A stretch of 64,000 bases of DNA from Dimorphilus gyrociliatus. Taxonomy: Eukaryota > Annelida > Polychaeta > Dinophilidae. Within the stretch, counting starts at the first letter, position 1; every line of letters starts with the position of its first letter. Under the pieces are notes generated by a model. It worked only from the letters and a program-made list of their open reading frames with translations. It made no database searches and was not told where the DNA came from. Below are positions 25,546-38,024 of this stretch, one piece after another. Where the stretch lies: positions 1 through 64,000 of the forward strand of contig CAJFCJ010000032.1 of NCBI GenBank assembly GCA_904063045.1. Direction: 5' to 3'. The position numbers and the translations under genes are program-made.

Positions 25546-27080
25546 TCACAGACACTCTTCTTCAACTATTATAGTTACAGTACAAATGTAAACTAAAATA
25601 AAAACAAAAAAAGAGATTACTCTTTGCCTATATGATGATGATAATAATAAAAAATGTACTTTTAAGTACAAAATTATTAATTTTTCACCTTTTCTTTTTA
25701 CTTTTATATTAAAAAACTTAAAAAAATTTATCTTTTCTTCCTTCTCTTTCTCTCTGTCGTTTTTTTTTTCTTTTGTTTTTTTTTCATAGCTTTTCGGCAG
25801 CAAACAAAAAAATTATGATAAAGTCTTTCTGAGCGATAATCGAAGCTTGTAAATAGAGAACGCAGCTGTATTTTCATAACCTCTTTTGTTAAAATCTAGA
25901 GTAGGATTTTAAAGGAGGATAAAATCATAAGTCATTTTAGTGGAGTATTTGAATAATTTATTGAGAGGTGAAAGTAAAATTTAGAGTAGTAGGACTCGAA
26001 GAGAGCCGTAAGAAGAATCGTAGATTGTCGCCGCCCTCTTAATCAGCTGCTGTCGTGCGATTTGTTTTACCCTCCCCTTAAACTGCATGACGACAAAATA
26101 GGAATTGACAAACGAAATATGCTATCAATCCTACTTGACAGTCTTGAGAATGTTAAATTAGTATGTAATTAAAAAAAACAAACTAAAGAAAACAGATATA
26201 AAACACAAAGAAGAATACTTGCACCGAAAGAGGGAGGATACATTCATTTGTCTTACAAAGAGTATATAGAAAAAGTTGATTAGAAACTTTTCTATTTCCA
26301 GCGGAGAGAATATAAAAGTTTACTATTATTATGCAATCTTCCAATTAGAATGAAAAGAAGAAATTATAATAAATCCATCACTCAATAGAATGATTGTTAC
26401 CAATTTTAGAAAAGAAAAAAAAATTATTTAACTATGTTTCTTTACTTTCTAATGTTTTTTTTTTGAGTAATATAGAAAAAAAACTGAAGTGAAAATTGAC
26501 AGATGGTTAAAACTAGAAAATGCTAGAAAAAAAAAACTAAATAAGAGCTTTAAAGAATTCATATAATGCTATTTTTTTAAATTAAATACATATATACTGG
26601 ATACAAAAAATATATCTTGTATGTTCAGTTGATAAAATAATACACTTCTAATTGAACAAATAGCAATAGAATTATTTATATTTGCAGATAAGGAAATTTA
26701 ACTTTCAAGCGATTTCTTTACCATTTGCATAATTGAATTAATTTATTATATAATGTAAAATAATATATAACTAAATATATGACATATGCAGTATATATAA
26801 GTATATATATATATATATATACATATCATGCATACATACAATATCTACATAAAGTATCAAATATATATATATATATATAAAGAAATAATTAAAAAATAAT
26901 GATTATTAAAATTCAAAATATCTTTATTATAGAAACGTCTAAATAAGATAACTTACCGTCACTGTCGTAATGACTCCAAACTTCCATAAATTGGGAGGCT
27001 TCAAATTTCTTAAATTGTTTTGTCGCTTGGTCGCGAAATTGCCTTAAAAAGTTACCCCCGTCATTTCGACATTCTGCCAT
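19820..27080 (-). CDS. Cbp53E-like: Calbindin-32 / calretinin-type six-EF-hand protein
   Basis: Cytosolic neuronal calcium buffer/sensor. Nine exons in exact phase: 26957-27080, 25068-25153, 22950-23039, 22172-22315, 21980-22063, 21016-21071, 20885-20930, 20354-20410 and 19820-20032, giving 299 residues. It aligns along its length with the fly Cbp53E/calbindin-32 layout ([51 protein letters not shown]). Loops: EF1 [14 protein letters not shown]2 [14 protein letters not shown]3 [14 protein letters not shown]4 [14 protein letters not shown]5 [14 protein letters not shown]6 [12 protein letters not shown]. All six keep Asp at position 1 and Glu at 12, although EF2 has Asn for the usual Gly6. EF1 and EF5 are each split by an intron. 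The gene spans 7.3 kb because of long AT-rich introns. Confidence 0.95.
23040..25067. other. Long calbindin intron 2
   Basis: About 2 kb of AT-rich intron with (GT)n near 23340 and (TC)n near 24380-24410 and 24587-24620. Open frames in it are low-complexity. No nested gene is evident. Confidence 0.45.
25154..26956. other. Long calbindin intron 1
   Basis: About 1.8 kb intron with (GA)n near 25510-25540 and (TA)n near 26805-26820 and 26860-26878. The segment at about 25995-26095 is clearly less AT-rich, with an E-box (CAGCTG) near 26045, and is a reasonable enhancer candidate. No exon is supported. Confidence 0.4.
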
Positions 27081-29367
27081 AGTTTTCCTTCAACGCTCTT
27101 CGCCAAACAGATAACGTTGAGGGAACAACAGCGCCTTCTATATTTCGAATATGTACGCACACCTGTCACGCTCATTGATTTGTTAAAACGAATAGTGTAC
27201 GTATACAGACCGCAAAGATTTATGCACGCATAGATATTATACACATTTTATAATTCTATGTTTTGTATAAAATATAACGAATGTATAGTTTCTGTTCTTC
27301 TTTTATGTATTATATCCTCTTACCTTCAAAACATGTGTCCATCCGTAATAGAGACGCAGGAAGAGGGAGGGACGGAGGGAGAGAGAGAAAGAGAGAGAAT
27401 TGTATGTATGTATAGTATTAGTATATTACATTGAGATTGATATGAAAAATTACATGAATATTAACAAGTAGGATTTAAAATGTATAAATTACAAAGAACT
27501 ACAGCAGCCTGTATGTTATGAATAGTTGTGTATAATGTCAACCACTATTCATGAATATATGTATTGTTTTTTATATTGTTTGTTATTATATACAGTATAT
27601 ACAGTCTATATACATTATGTATCTTGTATACAACTTTAACTAACATCTCTATTATTCAAATGTTTATTTAAAAATGCCTTTTTCATTTTATCAAGGACAT
27701 TATGACATATTATCTATCTAGCTGTTTCTCTCATCAACTCTTTACATCTTGTTTCTTGCTTCATTAGCGTCTAAAATATTTACCTAAGCGTTATTTACGG
27801 GTGAGAACACTTCTCAAAGAGCCAACATATACGAAATTTACAAGCAATTTAAGAAAAAAATAGCTTTTCTATTTTGTAGGAAGCGTCTAAAAGAAACGCC
27901 ATCTAATAAATTTTTGTGATACAATTTAAAATCTAAAAGGGCTGGAAATTTCATTTTTGCCGTATTTAAATATCTATATATATATATATCTCTATATACA
28001 TGTATATAATTTATATTAGTATATATATAAAATAAACTGATTGAGTTGAAGAGGAATGTAGAGAGTTCCCTTTACCCTTTAAATAATCTTTATAAAAAAA
28101 CCTTTTCTGAGCGTCTTCTAAATGAAAGAAGCTGTGAAAAATTTCTCTGCTAAACTTGTTTACGTTAAATTCATCGATTGGTTATTTGAGTATTATACTG
28201 TAAATTGTTAATGCGTGTAGGGAGTAAAGTCTATGCATACAAATGTATATAAATGAACTGAAAGTTGTTGATATCTGATACTTTTACATCGATGTAAGAA
28301 TGATTTTTCAAGCACGAAAATTAATAGTAGAACAACTAAAAGGAGGTAGAACTAGTAGCAAAAAAGGGTAAAGGTTAGGAGGGTAAGAGCTGGTTCTGCT
28401 CCTTTACATGTACAAATGACTAGACATATATATTCTTATTAGACTTTTGTTGGTTAAAACGATAGCATTCTTCCTGATGTGTTCAAACAGTACACTAGTA
28501 CTATATACTTCATGTTCAATTCGAGCTATTTATAGGCGCCTCCGTCAAAGTCGTTTATTATTACTATTTTTGTTATTGTTATTATTACAATTACTTATTA
28601 TCAGCTCTTTTATTCCTCACTTTCATTGAAGTGGTTTAAAATTCTTTTTTCTCGTTAAAACAAAAAAAAACCGTCACAAGCGTCTAGATCTTCCTTTTCA
28701 TTTTTTTTTTAACTTTTAAATTTTCACATGTTTCTGATACGACATTTAACAGTTCTATTTTAAGTATGCTTTATATACTAGATTATACGAAATATGTACA
28801 AAATTACATAACATATACTGTTACACAGTTTCAGTAGGAAAAGAGCCCTACACGAAAACATACTGAGTTTGCACCAAAGTTAGCAAACCAACAATTTTTC
28901 ATCTACTCTTCTTAGGAGATTGATTAGATAGCTAAAAACAAGAATATTATACTTGTAAAGATGGAAAGGCTTCCGATAGAGGGAAAGAATGAAACAACAA
29001 GACGTGGAGAGGGGAGAGAGCGAGGAAACAAAAGAGAAAAATAAAATGTAAAAATTGCTTGCTCATTAATGTTAGCACACAGTGGTGAAAGGAATCTATG
29101 TAATTTCCATAGTTTTGCATTTATATATAATACGAAGATAAGAAAGGAAGAAAAAACAAGCTTTCTAAAGGGTTATATAAAAATTTGAAAGAGTGCGAAT
29201 ACTCTATTGAAGATCAAAAAGTTTATTGTTTCCATTTTCTAAGAGAATCATTAAAAATAAACGGTCCAGTATAAATGTATTATGTACATTTATGAAGATT
29301 GAAAAATAATGTATAATATGAAAAGTCTACAGGACGAAAAGATAAACAGACAGGCAAAGAGAGAAAT

Positions 29368-29404
<37 letters not shown>

Positions 29405-30990
29405 AGAAAGAGGAGGAGGATAAAGAGAATAAGAATAAATAAATGAAAAAAACTGCTGTCTACTCTTAATTAAACAAAACTCGCTATTACTAGTAACACT
29501 GTGTAGAAACTGAAGCGGTTAGGTTACTTGGGTACTTTCTATGTAGTCGTACAGTTATATTTACTCCTTTTTTAATGTGAAATACGTAATTTTTATTCCT
29601 TTTCATCTTTCTACTCTTATATAATAGGCATATATAATACGAAGAAAGTTGACTACAAAATGTTCATCCAGCCAATTAGAGATAGATTATGCGTTTTATC
29701 AATGCTGCGTAGTTTAGAACAAGGGCTTTTCCTATCAAACTATTGACTAGACCATACAAACTGAATGAGAATTACTCTGCCATTTCTCCCCCTCATTTAG
29801 TCCTCTCTAATTTCATAGTCTTGTCTTTCGCGTCTACTTTTTCACTACAGTTTTCATTTATTTATTACTTATGCTTTACGAATCTCTTGATCAGCCATTC
29901 TTAGCATGCATTTACAAGAGTTTGTCATCACCCCTATTACCTGTGTATCTTTATCTAGTCTAACATTTACAGTAAATTAACACTATGGATATTTTAAAAT
30001 GACAATATATATAGTCTATTCAGTAGATTAGTGTACTATAGCTTAAAGAAAAGACTAACTTTGTAATAAAATATCAGTCAATTTAAATAATAATAATAAG
30101 AGCATTTTTTGATTTCTAAACCCGTCATTTCTTCTTCTTATCTCATTTATTATTCTTTAACACATCTCTAGATCTACCTTATCACTATATATGCTCTCTT
30201 TTCTTCAATTTCCAGCTGCCTTTTCATCTAATCTCCTTTATTGACAATAGATGGCAGCACAAACAATCCGTCAGAAGCTATTAGACCATTAATTTAGTGG
30301 TAAAGTAGCAATTGCAGCAGTTTCTAGGAAGCCGAGAAAGGTATTGGTATTAAATATTATTAGTTAACACTAAATTACAGGATAGCTTTTATAATCAAAG
30401 AGTTTTTCTTCTATTCTAATTGATAAGAAAGGAATTTTTGCATCATTTCTTCCTTTTTTAACTTAATCCTTTAGATTATCAGTTTTCTGATTATATTCTC
30501 ATTGAAATAGGCCTTATTTAATTTTATAACGTAAAATACTCAATTAAAGAAATAAAGAAGAGATACATAGATGAATATTTTTCTAGATAATTCTCTTGTC
30601 TCTTCACCGCCAGCTATTCAGTACAAACAGACTTTTCTCTTTTGTATATATCTTGTATTCCAAGAAGAGAATACGAGTAAGAAACAAATTTCAAGTCATA
30701 AATTTATGCATAAATTAACCTACATTATCACATGCACAGTAGTAGAAATTATACATGTGGACTGATCGGATTTTCGTTTGCTATTCAACTTGTTCACTTT
30801 GTTCTTTTGTAATTTTCTCCCTTTTTAATATTTGTTTATGTTTTAAAGAAAACAACTGAAGACAAACGTTTTTCCATCTTTTATTCATTCTGTTCAGTTT
30901 GCTTGAGTAGTCCGTCTGCTTTCTTTATTAGTTATTCTCAATTCTACTTGATAAAATGAGCAGTTACTTTCTTTATTTCTTCTAATTAAC
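27081..30990. other. 3.9-kb intergenic region upstream of calbindin
   Basis: No credible coding exon on either strand. It holds the calbindin promoter side, CTCF-like cores near 27896-27905 and at 30248-30258, TA/ACTGTAT tracts near 27590 and 27975, and (GA)n near 29375-29404. The frame at 28447-28629 is an L-rich run from a TTA/TTG repeat. Confidence 0.5.
30248..30258 (+). promoter_or_regulatory. CTCF-like core motif
   Basis: TAGATGGCAGC, an exact YAGRKGGCRSY match and the same core sequence as the site at 6697-6707. Confidence 0.3.
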
Positions 30991-31530
30991 CTATTTACGG
31001 TTCTTGGACTTTTTCGTTTGCCTAGCGACTTCCGCTTGCAATTTTGGAGCGAGTACCTGACCTGCAGTTGGAGGCGGTTGATAAGGTGAAAGCTGAGTAC
31101 TAAGGGCGTTAACAATCCACGAATCACATTTTGAACCTTGCCGAAATTCGTCTTTCGTCAATTTACCATCTCGATTCTATTAAAAAACCAAAAAAAGATT
31201 GTAAATATAAACTTTACAATAGCACTCAACTGCAAATATATGCAAATAGCTTTGGTATCCCTTTTATAAAGCAGGTTGATTTCATTAGCAATCATCAATC
31301 ATCGCATTATAGTTTAGTCGAGTCTCAACGTTAGTTTCGCCACCCGAGAACTTATTTCTCCACTCTCTCTTCTTTAGTTCAATAATAAAATAAACGTTAC
31401 GCTTTAAAAGTGCGAATATTTAATTTCGAATACTTGTTTATACGATTACTCGCGAATAGAATTTTTCTTGGAATAGGAAAATTCACTTAGATTCTACTCG
31501 CCTTAGGTCAGTTTAAGTAAAGTTGATTAT

Positions 31531-31563
<33 letters not shown>

Positions 31564-33096
31564 GGGGGGAGAGGAAAGAAGGGAGAGAACAAGCAGAGAC
31601 AAGCATACATACTCTCTTACAAAGTGTGAGGATAGAGATAGGACAGAAAGAATAAAATTGATAATAGACTAATTGAGAGAACGCATAAACAGAGAGAGAA
31701 AAGCGGAAGGGATAGATAAAACGATGGAGAGGGGGAGGGGAGAACGAATAAGAGAGTCGACCTTTATAGACAGTAACAGTCAGTTAGAAAGATATTTTTT
31801 ATCAAGATATCTTAAGTTTCAAAAGTAAATTAGAAGTGGAAAACGAAGAAGAGAGAGAAATAAGGAGGCAAACTAAAGAGAAAGAAAAAAAATAAAGATA
31901 GAAGGAGAAGATAAAGAGAAATACCAGGTTAAAAAAGCTCACGAAAACGAGAAATACATACCATATCCATTTGATCGAATATTTTATCAACCCTCTTCTC
32001 TGGTGAATCGTCGTCATCAGGCATTTGCAGGAAAGAACCAACCATTGCATGTATAGCTTCGACAACACTTATCATCTCAAGTCTATCAATATACCCATCA
32101 TCGTCCAAATCGTACAAACTAAATGCCCAGTCCAATTTCTCATCAAGAGTTCCTCGAGATGTGACGCTAAGCGCATGTAAGAATTCTTTAAACTCAATAA
32201 CACCGTCTTTATTTTGGTCAAAGACGTTAAAGACAGCTAGAGCGAACTTTGAAGGATCACCGTGTGGAAAAAACTGTTGGTAAATTGCTTCGAATTGGTC
32301 TCTTCTTAGAGATCCGTTTGGACAATCCTTGAGAAAATCTTTATGCCTGTAGAGCAACAAATGCAGCATTAGCGTAAAACTTTTCCAATAGGCCTAATTC
32401 GACTTTTCCTCTTCACTTAACTTGAAAATTATCCTATTTAAGTGATTTCTTCTAACCGATTCGGGGCTTTTGAAAGAGGAAAAAAGTTTCTTAAATCAAA
32501 ACTAGATGCATCTGAATAATTTTCGAATCGAAAGGTTAAAACCGAATTGCCTCTATTATCTATATTTCAAATGAATTCGATACAAAAGGGCGTCTTTATC
32601 GCATTTTTTAGATGCCGCTAGATCAATGAATCAATAATACGAAACTCTTTTTTAGCCCTAGGCCGGAAATATTTATCCTGACGTAGAACACACATAGTAA
32701 ACTATTAAAAAAAAGTGGTCAGAAAAGGAAGTAGATTATATATAAAGAGAGTGAGGGGAAGAAAGCATGAAAGAAAGAAAAAAGGGAGAGAGAAAGAGAG
32801 AGAGAGAGAGCGCAAGAGAGAGCCAGAGAGCAAGAGAGAGATAGACAGAAAGAAAGATAGATAGATAGAGAGAGGTTAACGTCCGAAAGAGGAAAGTAAG
32901 TAAATGGAATACATACCATTGTTGAACTTCTTTTTTGTCAACTGCATAGAAATAAACAACCATTAGAGATGCAATGAGAAAGTAGATAAAAAATAATATA
33001 AACATCTAAGCGATATTATAGAAATATCTTACAATAGGTAATTTCTGTCAATTCCTTTATCTGCTCGCCCGAAAGTTTACTTGAGCCCCGTCCCAT
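30991..33096 (-). CDS. NCS1-like: Neuronal calcium sensor, NCS-1/frequenin-like
   Basis: Myristoylated EF-hand sensor of neurotransmission. Exons 33033-33096, 32917-32941 (25-nt microexon), 31962-32346 and 30991-31176 join in phase to 219 residues. The start is set at MGRGSSKL because Gly2 and Ser6 fit N-myristoylation and match family N-termini, although the frame stays open upstream. EF1 is degenerate (DCPNG). EF2 ([12 protein letters not shown]), EF3 ([12 protein letters not shown]) and EF4 ([12 protein letters not shown]) look calcium-competent. [23 protein letters not shown] and the GSK.D..IV.ALS end favour NCS-1 over hippocalcin. About 30 extra residues ([10 protein letters not shown], then a Lys-rich end) follow where frequenins stop. 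It lies next to another EF-hand gene on the same strand. Confidence 0.93.
31536..31564. repeat. (GA)n tract in NCS-like intron 3
   Basis: GA run followed by a G-rich stretch. Another GA tract lies near 32790-32840 in intron 2. Confidence 0.85.
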
Positions 33097-36000
33097 TTCC
33101 CGATACTTAATGTCGCTGGCGTTCGAAGATTTTACTGCTAACGCATGCGCGTAGAAATGTTGCCACGGCAACAAAACCAAAAATTGACTAGATCGCCTTT
33201 TCGCCCTTCTCACGCGATAAAGAATCGTGGCTAGATTGGCTAAATATTATTTTTCTTAAAAAAATTGCGAACTAAGCAGAGAGAAAGACAGGGTGAGAAG
33301 AGAAAGAGAGTGTGTGTGGGTATGTCAAAGAACGAAAAAGAGGAAAGTAGGAACGAGAAAGGGACAAGATAGGAGCAAAAGAAAGAAGAAGGGAAGAAGA
33401 GAAAGAGAAATAATGAAAGCGTCATATCGTACATCTACACCTATCGGTTTTGTATTCAAAATATAGAGTATACATTCAACAAGCTCCTGTCACTTAGAAG
33501 ACATTTAAGAATACTAATGATAGTAATAGTAAATACATTTACTCTTACGTACTATTTATATAAACAGTTTATATTTATATGTTATATATGCTATACATAC
33601 AGTATATGTATATATTTATATACAAATAGCAGCTTTCCTAGGCTAGACGAAGGTAGAGATTCATTGTAAGATAATGGATATTAGCATTACAATAAACTTT
33701 GCCTTTAACATTTTCTATAAGTATATCAAGAATATAAATATTTATACAGAACAAAAATCTCTCTATCCCATACATTTAATAGATGATGTATTGCACTACA
33801 TTAGACAGAATATAGTATATATAGGAGACTATATATTCATTTATTGCACTGCCATATTTCTTGTAGAGTGTATATACCTACATACTTGTCAATATAGCTA
33901 ATAATGTACAACATATAGTAGCTTTTTATATTCAATATGTACTATTAATGACTTATTTTCAAGCAGATTAATTTCCACTGTAACGTTTTCATTATCTCTT
34001 AGAAATAGTTAATTTACTTCCAAGATCATTTCTATCTATCTATCCATCCTTTGCCTCAGAAGAATGTTGTATAAGGATTATTAGTTCAATTTTCGAGCAG
34101 ACCTCGGGGATACACAGCTCTGTTTAATCAATCAGCATAAAAATTCTATAAAAAGATCTTAAACCCTCGCAATTAGCATTGAATTAATCTATCCTTTGTC
34201 CAGTTTGCGCAATCAAAGTATTAATGTTGCGCCATGTTATTGATTTTCTTAGCAATTCTTCTTTTCCCACCCAAATATTTGCTCACCGATACCATCAATA
34301 AAAACCTATCAAAATAAGCAAAATACGATTGTTTGAGTCAATTATTTATGTTCTTTGTTCTACCGGAAGTTTTGTTCATTCAAGTTTTATGAATGTATTA
34401 AGGTTCAATGGCTAAAAGATTATTCTTAATGACTAAATTATTCGGAGGGAGAAAGACCGAGTAGCAACGAGATTCCATTTACACTTTATGCATACATTTA
34501 CATCATGCTATACAGTATATATTTACAAGACATAGTGTATATGTATATTTATGTCTATTAGTCCGTTGTTTGTTTTGTCTGTCTGTCTATCAATCTATCT
34601 ATCGATATAGATCGTATCCATCCGTACTTCCTTCTCTTATCAATTTTTCTCCTTCTCTTCGTCTCAACAGATACTGTATTACTATTTGATGGATAACGAA
34701 TGAATGAGGAGGAAGATTGAGGATTAGACTCTATTATTGAATGTTTCAAACAATAATTTAATAAATTATTATATTTGAATGTTTGTCAAAAAAATACTTA
34801 GATAAGGCTTAATCCGAAAATCAAACAGAAATGGCTGTTAAATTATTGGGATTATCCCGGATGGTAGAACCTCTTACGTTGTTATTTTTAACGCTTAGCT
34901 ATGAATACTGGATGTTTCACAACTAACTAGGTCAATATCTAATAATCGAATATCTTATTGAAGTAAAAATATGATGATAGATTCCCCTCTGGAAGCACTT
35001 TTTTTATACAGTATTTTCTTAAGCAATTCGCTTTTACTAGGCCTAAAGAAACTTTATAGTGAAATTGACAAACAAAACAAAATTCTAATCATAAATCATA
35101 AGATTTCGACGCAATACCATTTACACTTTCTACAAATATATAGAATCATCAATCAAAGAAGGAGAATAAAATAAAACGCTGTCTACAATCGACACCTCAG
35201 ATTATAATAGTGTCATTTAAATCACTTAGTATTCTTTGTCCTATACTAAGCCTTCTCTTCCCTAACCTTCAGGCTAGAGGTTTTTTCTGTATTTTTTCTG
35301 TTTTTATGATTCTTTTATAAGACTAATTCAGAGAAGATTACTTGGAATGAGAAGAGAGAAGCAACTGAAATTATTTATGATCAATTACAAATGACCGTAT
35401 CGATTAAATGAGACTTTTAATGGTCAAAGAAGGAAATTTGGCAAAAAGGAAAAGAAAGAGAAGAAAGAAGAAGAAAGCAATAGGAGGAAGGTAAATTTAA
35501 AGTTAAAGGAGACGAAGAGAAAATAGGTAAAGATTATTATATTAAAGAGAGAGAGAGAGAGAGAGTATTCTATTGGCATAAAAAGTGTAACTGATGAAAA
35601 TTGCTGTTACCAAAATTTATTACTATTGGACAATGTTTCTCTCTAACTCTCAATTGTCGTCCTTTTATGATCTTGTTCTCGTTCTACTTTTCTTCTCACC
35701 GTCCTCCACCACCTCCTCCTCCCCCTCCGCTTCTCATCCCTCCCGGTCTTTTTTCATTTCCTTTCTTCTTCTTCTTCTTCTTCTTCTTCTTGTTCTAGTT
35801 CCATTTGTTTTTGTTAATCTTTCTATTTATTCAGCAGTAATAATAGTTGTTATTTTCGTTTGCCTCCAGGACTTTTCTTTACTATTATAACTATTTGGTA
35901 TTATGGAAAAAAGCTGTAATTACGCCATACGTGTGTAGCAGCCTTTTAATAGTACAAATAAAACATTTTAGAGGCGAAAATTGAGACGACATTCCTAACA

Positions 36001-37356
36001 CTTTGCTTCTTTCCCATTTGTTTGTATTCTTAGTCTGTTTTCTACATGAGAAAAATGAATTTTACGCCTTAAAAACATTCCAGATGAGTACGATGACGAA
36101 TATAGATCCTTATAGGCCTGAAAATGCCGAGATTGATTACGTAATTACATTTCCAGTTTTTTTGCAGTGGATCTAAACTCTCAATAATTGGATGCAGTAG
36201 TAATTCTGTTGCGCGCCTCACCGATCGCCCTGTTGTCGCAGAAGGCTTATTTAAATAGGCTGAAGGCTGTTCAGGAATAAAGGGAATATGGAAAAACTGA
36301 CGCGTTCTGGAGGAGTCTAACTGCCTTTTAGCGTAAAAAACCGCAGCCAACAAGCTCCAGGGAAATGTTTTTAGAAGGAAATGTGTCATTTATCTATTTT
36401 ATCGGTCTGAAAGTCTAATGACTTGTCGAAAAAAAAGGAAAAAAACAGAAACACCTTAAGAACAGAGTAACAAATGCATCTTCTACTGAAACAGAACACT
36501 TTTGTTTATTAGGCTTATCATTAGTGATAATACACTTTTCTTCTCCATAAATGCAAAATATGAAAATATGCCCCGATTGTTCAAAATTGAAAGGGAGCGT
36601 TAGAGTTGTTTCATTCACGAATCGACTGCTTTTTACCTTTAACATAATGACTATCGATCAACTACTATAACGACTTTATATTTTCGTCTGCAGATGGCGT
36701 CGCTTTTTTTTCTTTCTTGTGAGAAATTTATTAAGTAAGTTGTTTGATTAGGTTTTAGAGTGTAGGCCGAAAGCATATTGAATTAGTAAAATATAAATAT
36801 ACTAATATAGGTAGTTGATATTCTGTATCTGCTGTATATACTGTATGTATCTATATACAGTATTTAATTAACTAAATATACACTTTATACTGTTTATTAT
36901 ATGCAATATGCATAGTGTACTAGTATATATAGTAGAGTACCTACTTGTATTTAGTTGGAATTAATTGAATGTCAAAATTGTCTACACCTACATTCTTAAT
37001 TATAACTTTCATCATTTTCCTTCTCTTTTTTCCTTTCCAAAAGAAGAAAAAAAATACAAGGGAATAAAAAGGATTTTTGCTTAGCTGTTCTGTCTGTCTG
37101 TTTGTCTATCCGCTTGCCGGCTTGCCTGCCCGACTGTCTGCCTACCCTGTCTGCCAAGCTCTTTTTTGATAAGTTTTTATGCACTTTTGATTAAATTAAA
37201 TAGTCATCTTTTGTCCTCGTCGTACAGTTATATTTAGGAGAAATAATGAGAGAATTTTTCATTAAGATTCAACGGATGTGAAACAGAATACAATTGAAAT
37301 TTTCTAAATCATTCAATATATCCATTGATATAATGTTTAGCATTTGTTATACAATA

Positions 37357-37388
<32 letters not shown>

Positions 37389-37420
37389 CTGTATATATAC
37401 TGTATATTGATAGATAGCTT
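33097..37420. other. 4.3-kb intergenic region, largely empty
   Basis: Contains the NCS-like promoter side, a GA/GT-rich block near 33290-33410, (TTC)n near 35762-35790, ACTGTAT palindromes near 36830-36865 and 37385-37408, and a CTCF-like core near 36692. Two adjacent minus-strand open frames at 36069-36645 are described separately; otherwise nothing coding is supported. Confidence 0.45.
36069..36645 (-). other. Two adjacent unrecognised minus-strand ORFs
   Basis: A 76-codon frame (36415-36645, start MLKVKSSRFVNETTLTLPF) and a 106-codon frame (36069-36389, containing QFFHIPFIPEQPSAYLNKPS) lie 25 bases apart in a locally less AT-rich patch. Both have mixed, protein-like composition rather than repeat-driven runs. 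I could not join them with consensus splice sites in phase and recognise neither. They could be a real small gene with an unresolved junction, or chance. Confidence 0.3.
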
Positions 37421-38024
37421 TTACAGACTCTCTTCGTTTACATTTCGATGCACGTAAAATTCCTGTTGACCGAATTCATCATCCTCATCCAATCGCCGCC
37501 AATTTGGAAGGATGATGTTGACAAAAAGGCGAAAATATCATCTAGGATAAACCATAAATTTTCTCATTTGATCCTCTTCTAACCACTTTACTTTCTTTGC
37601 GTAGTGTCAAAACCCAACCTGGACGTCGATATGAATATTTCTAAAGGAATCACCTGACAAGGTAGTCTCTATATAGCGCATCCATTTCTCAATTAATTCA
37701 AACAAATATTAAGGACAAATTCTTAACCTTATACGCAATTCCATGTATATCTACTTGCGATAGGTTAGATGGGAAAGGGAATTGGACTCATGATGCCACT
37801 TCCGGTCCAAGTCACGTATTTCTGTAAAAGATAAAACATCTCTACATTGAGACGGGGTGTGTTGTTAGGGGAGCTTCAGGGATTGGAGATATTTAGGAGG
37901 TGATGCTCCTTCAGCTAAAACCCGAGTAGTGTTTAAGGATCTATTCGAATAGTCCGTAATTCTACATAAATCTTACCAAGTTAGCATGCAATATTATCGG
38001 TTTTTCTTTCAAAAAACCCGCCAT
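37421..38024 (-). pseudogene. Unrecognised gene with repeated frame breaks (or base-call errors)
   Basis: Exon 1 (37977-38024) reads MAGFLKEKPIILHANL and ends at a clean GTAAGA donor. A second exon begins after TTTTACAG at 37821 and runs toward a stop at 37421-37423. Within it the protein-like reading hops between frames at least four times: KYVTWTGSGIMSPIPF; then PSNLSQVDIHGIAYKVKNLS; then FELIEKWMRYIETTLSGDSF; then RKESKVVRRGSNEKIYGLS; then ILPNWRRLDEDDEFGQQEF. Most hops look like one missing base in or near T runs, the same lesion type as in SEC63 exons 1-3. I do not recognise the protein family. It is divergent from the universal stress protein gene, with 306 bases between start codons. 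It may be an intact gene with sequence errors or a young pseudogene. Confidence 0.5.

Noticed and set aside
28447-28629. Leucine-rich 60-codon ORF
   Set aside because: Produced by a TTA/TTG/TTGTTA repeat.
35594-35890. Pro-rich and Leu-rich overlapping ORFs
   Set aside because: Driven by CCT and TTC repeats read in different frames.
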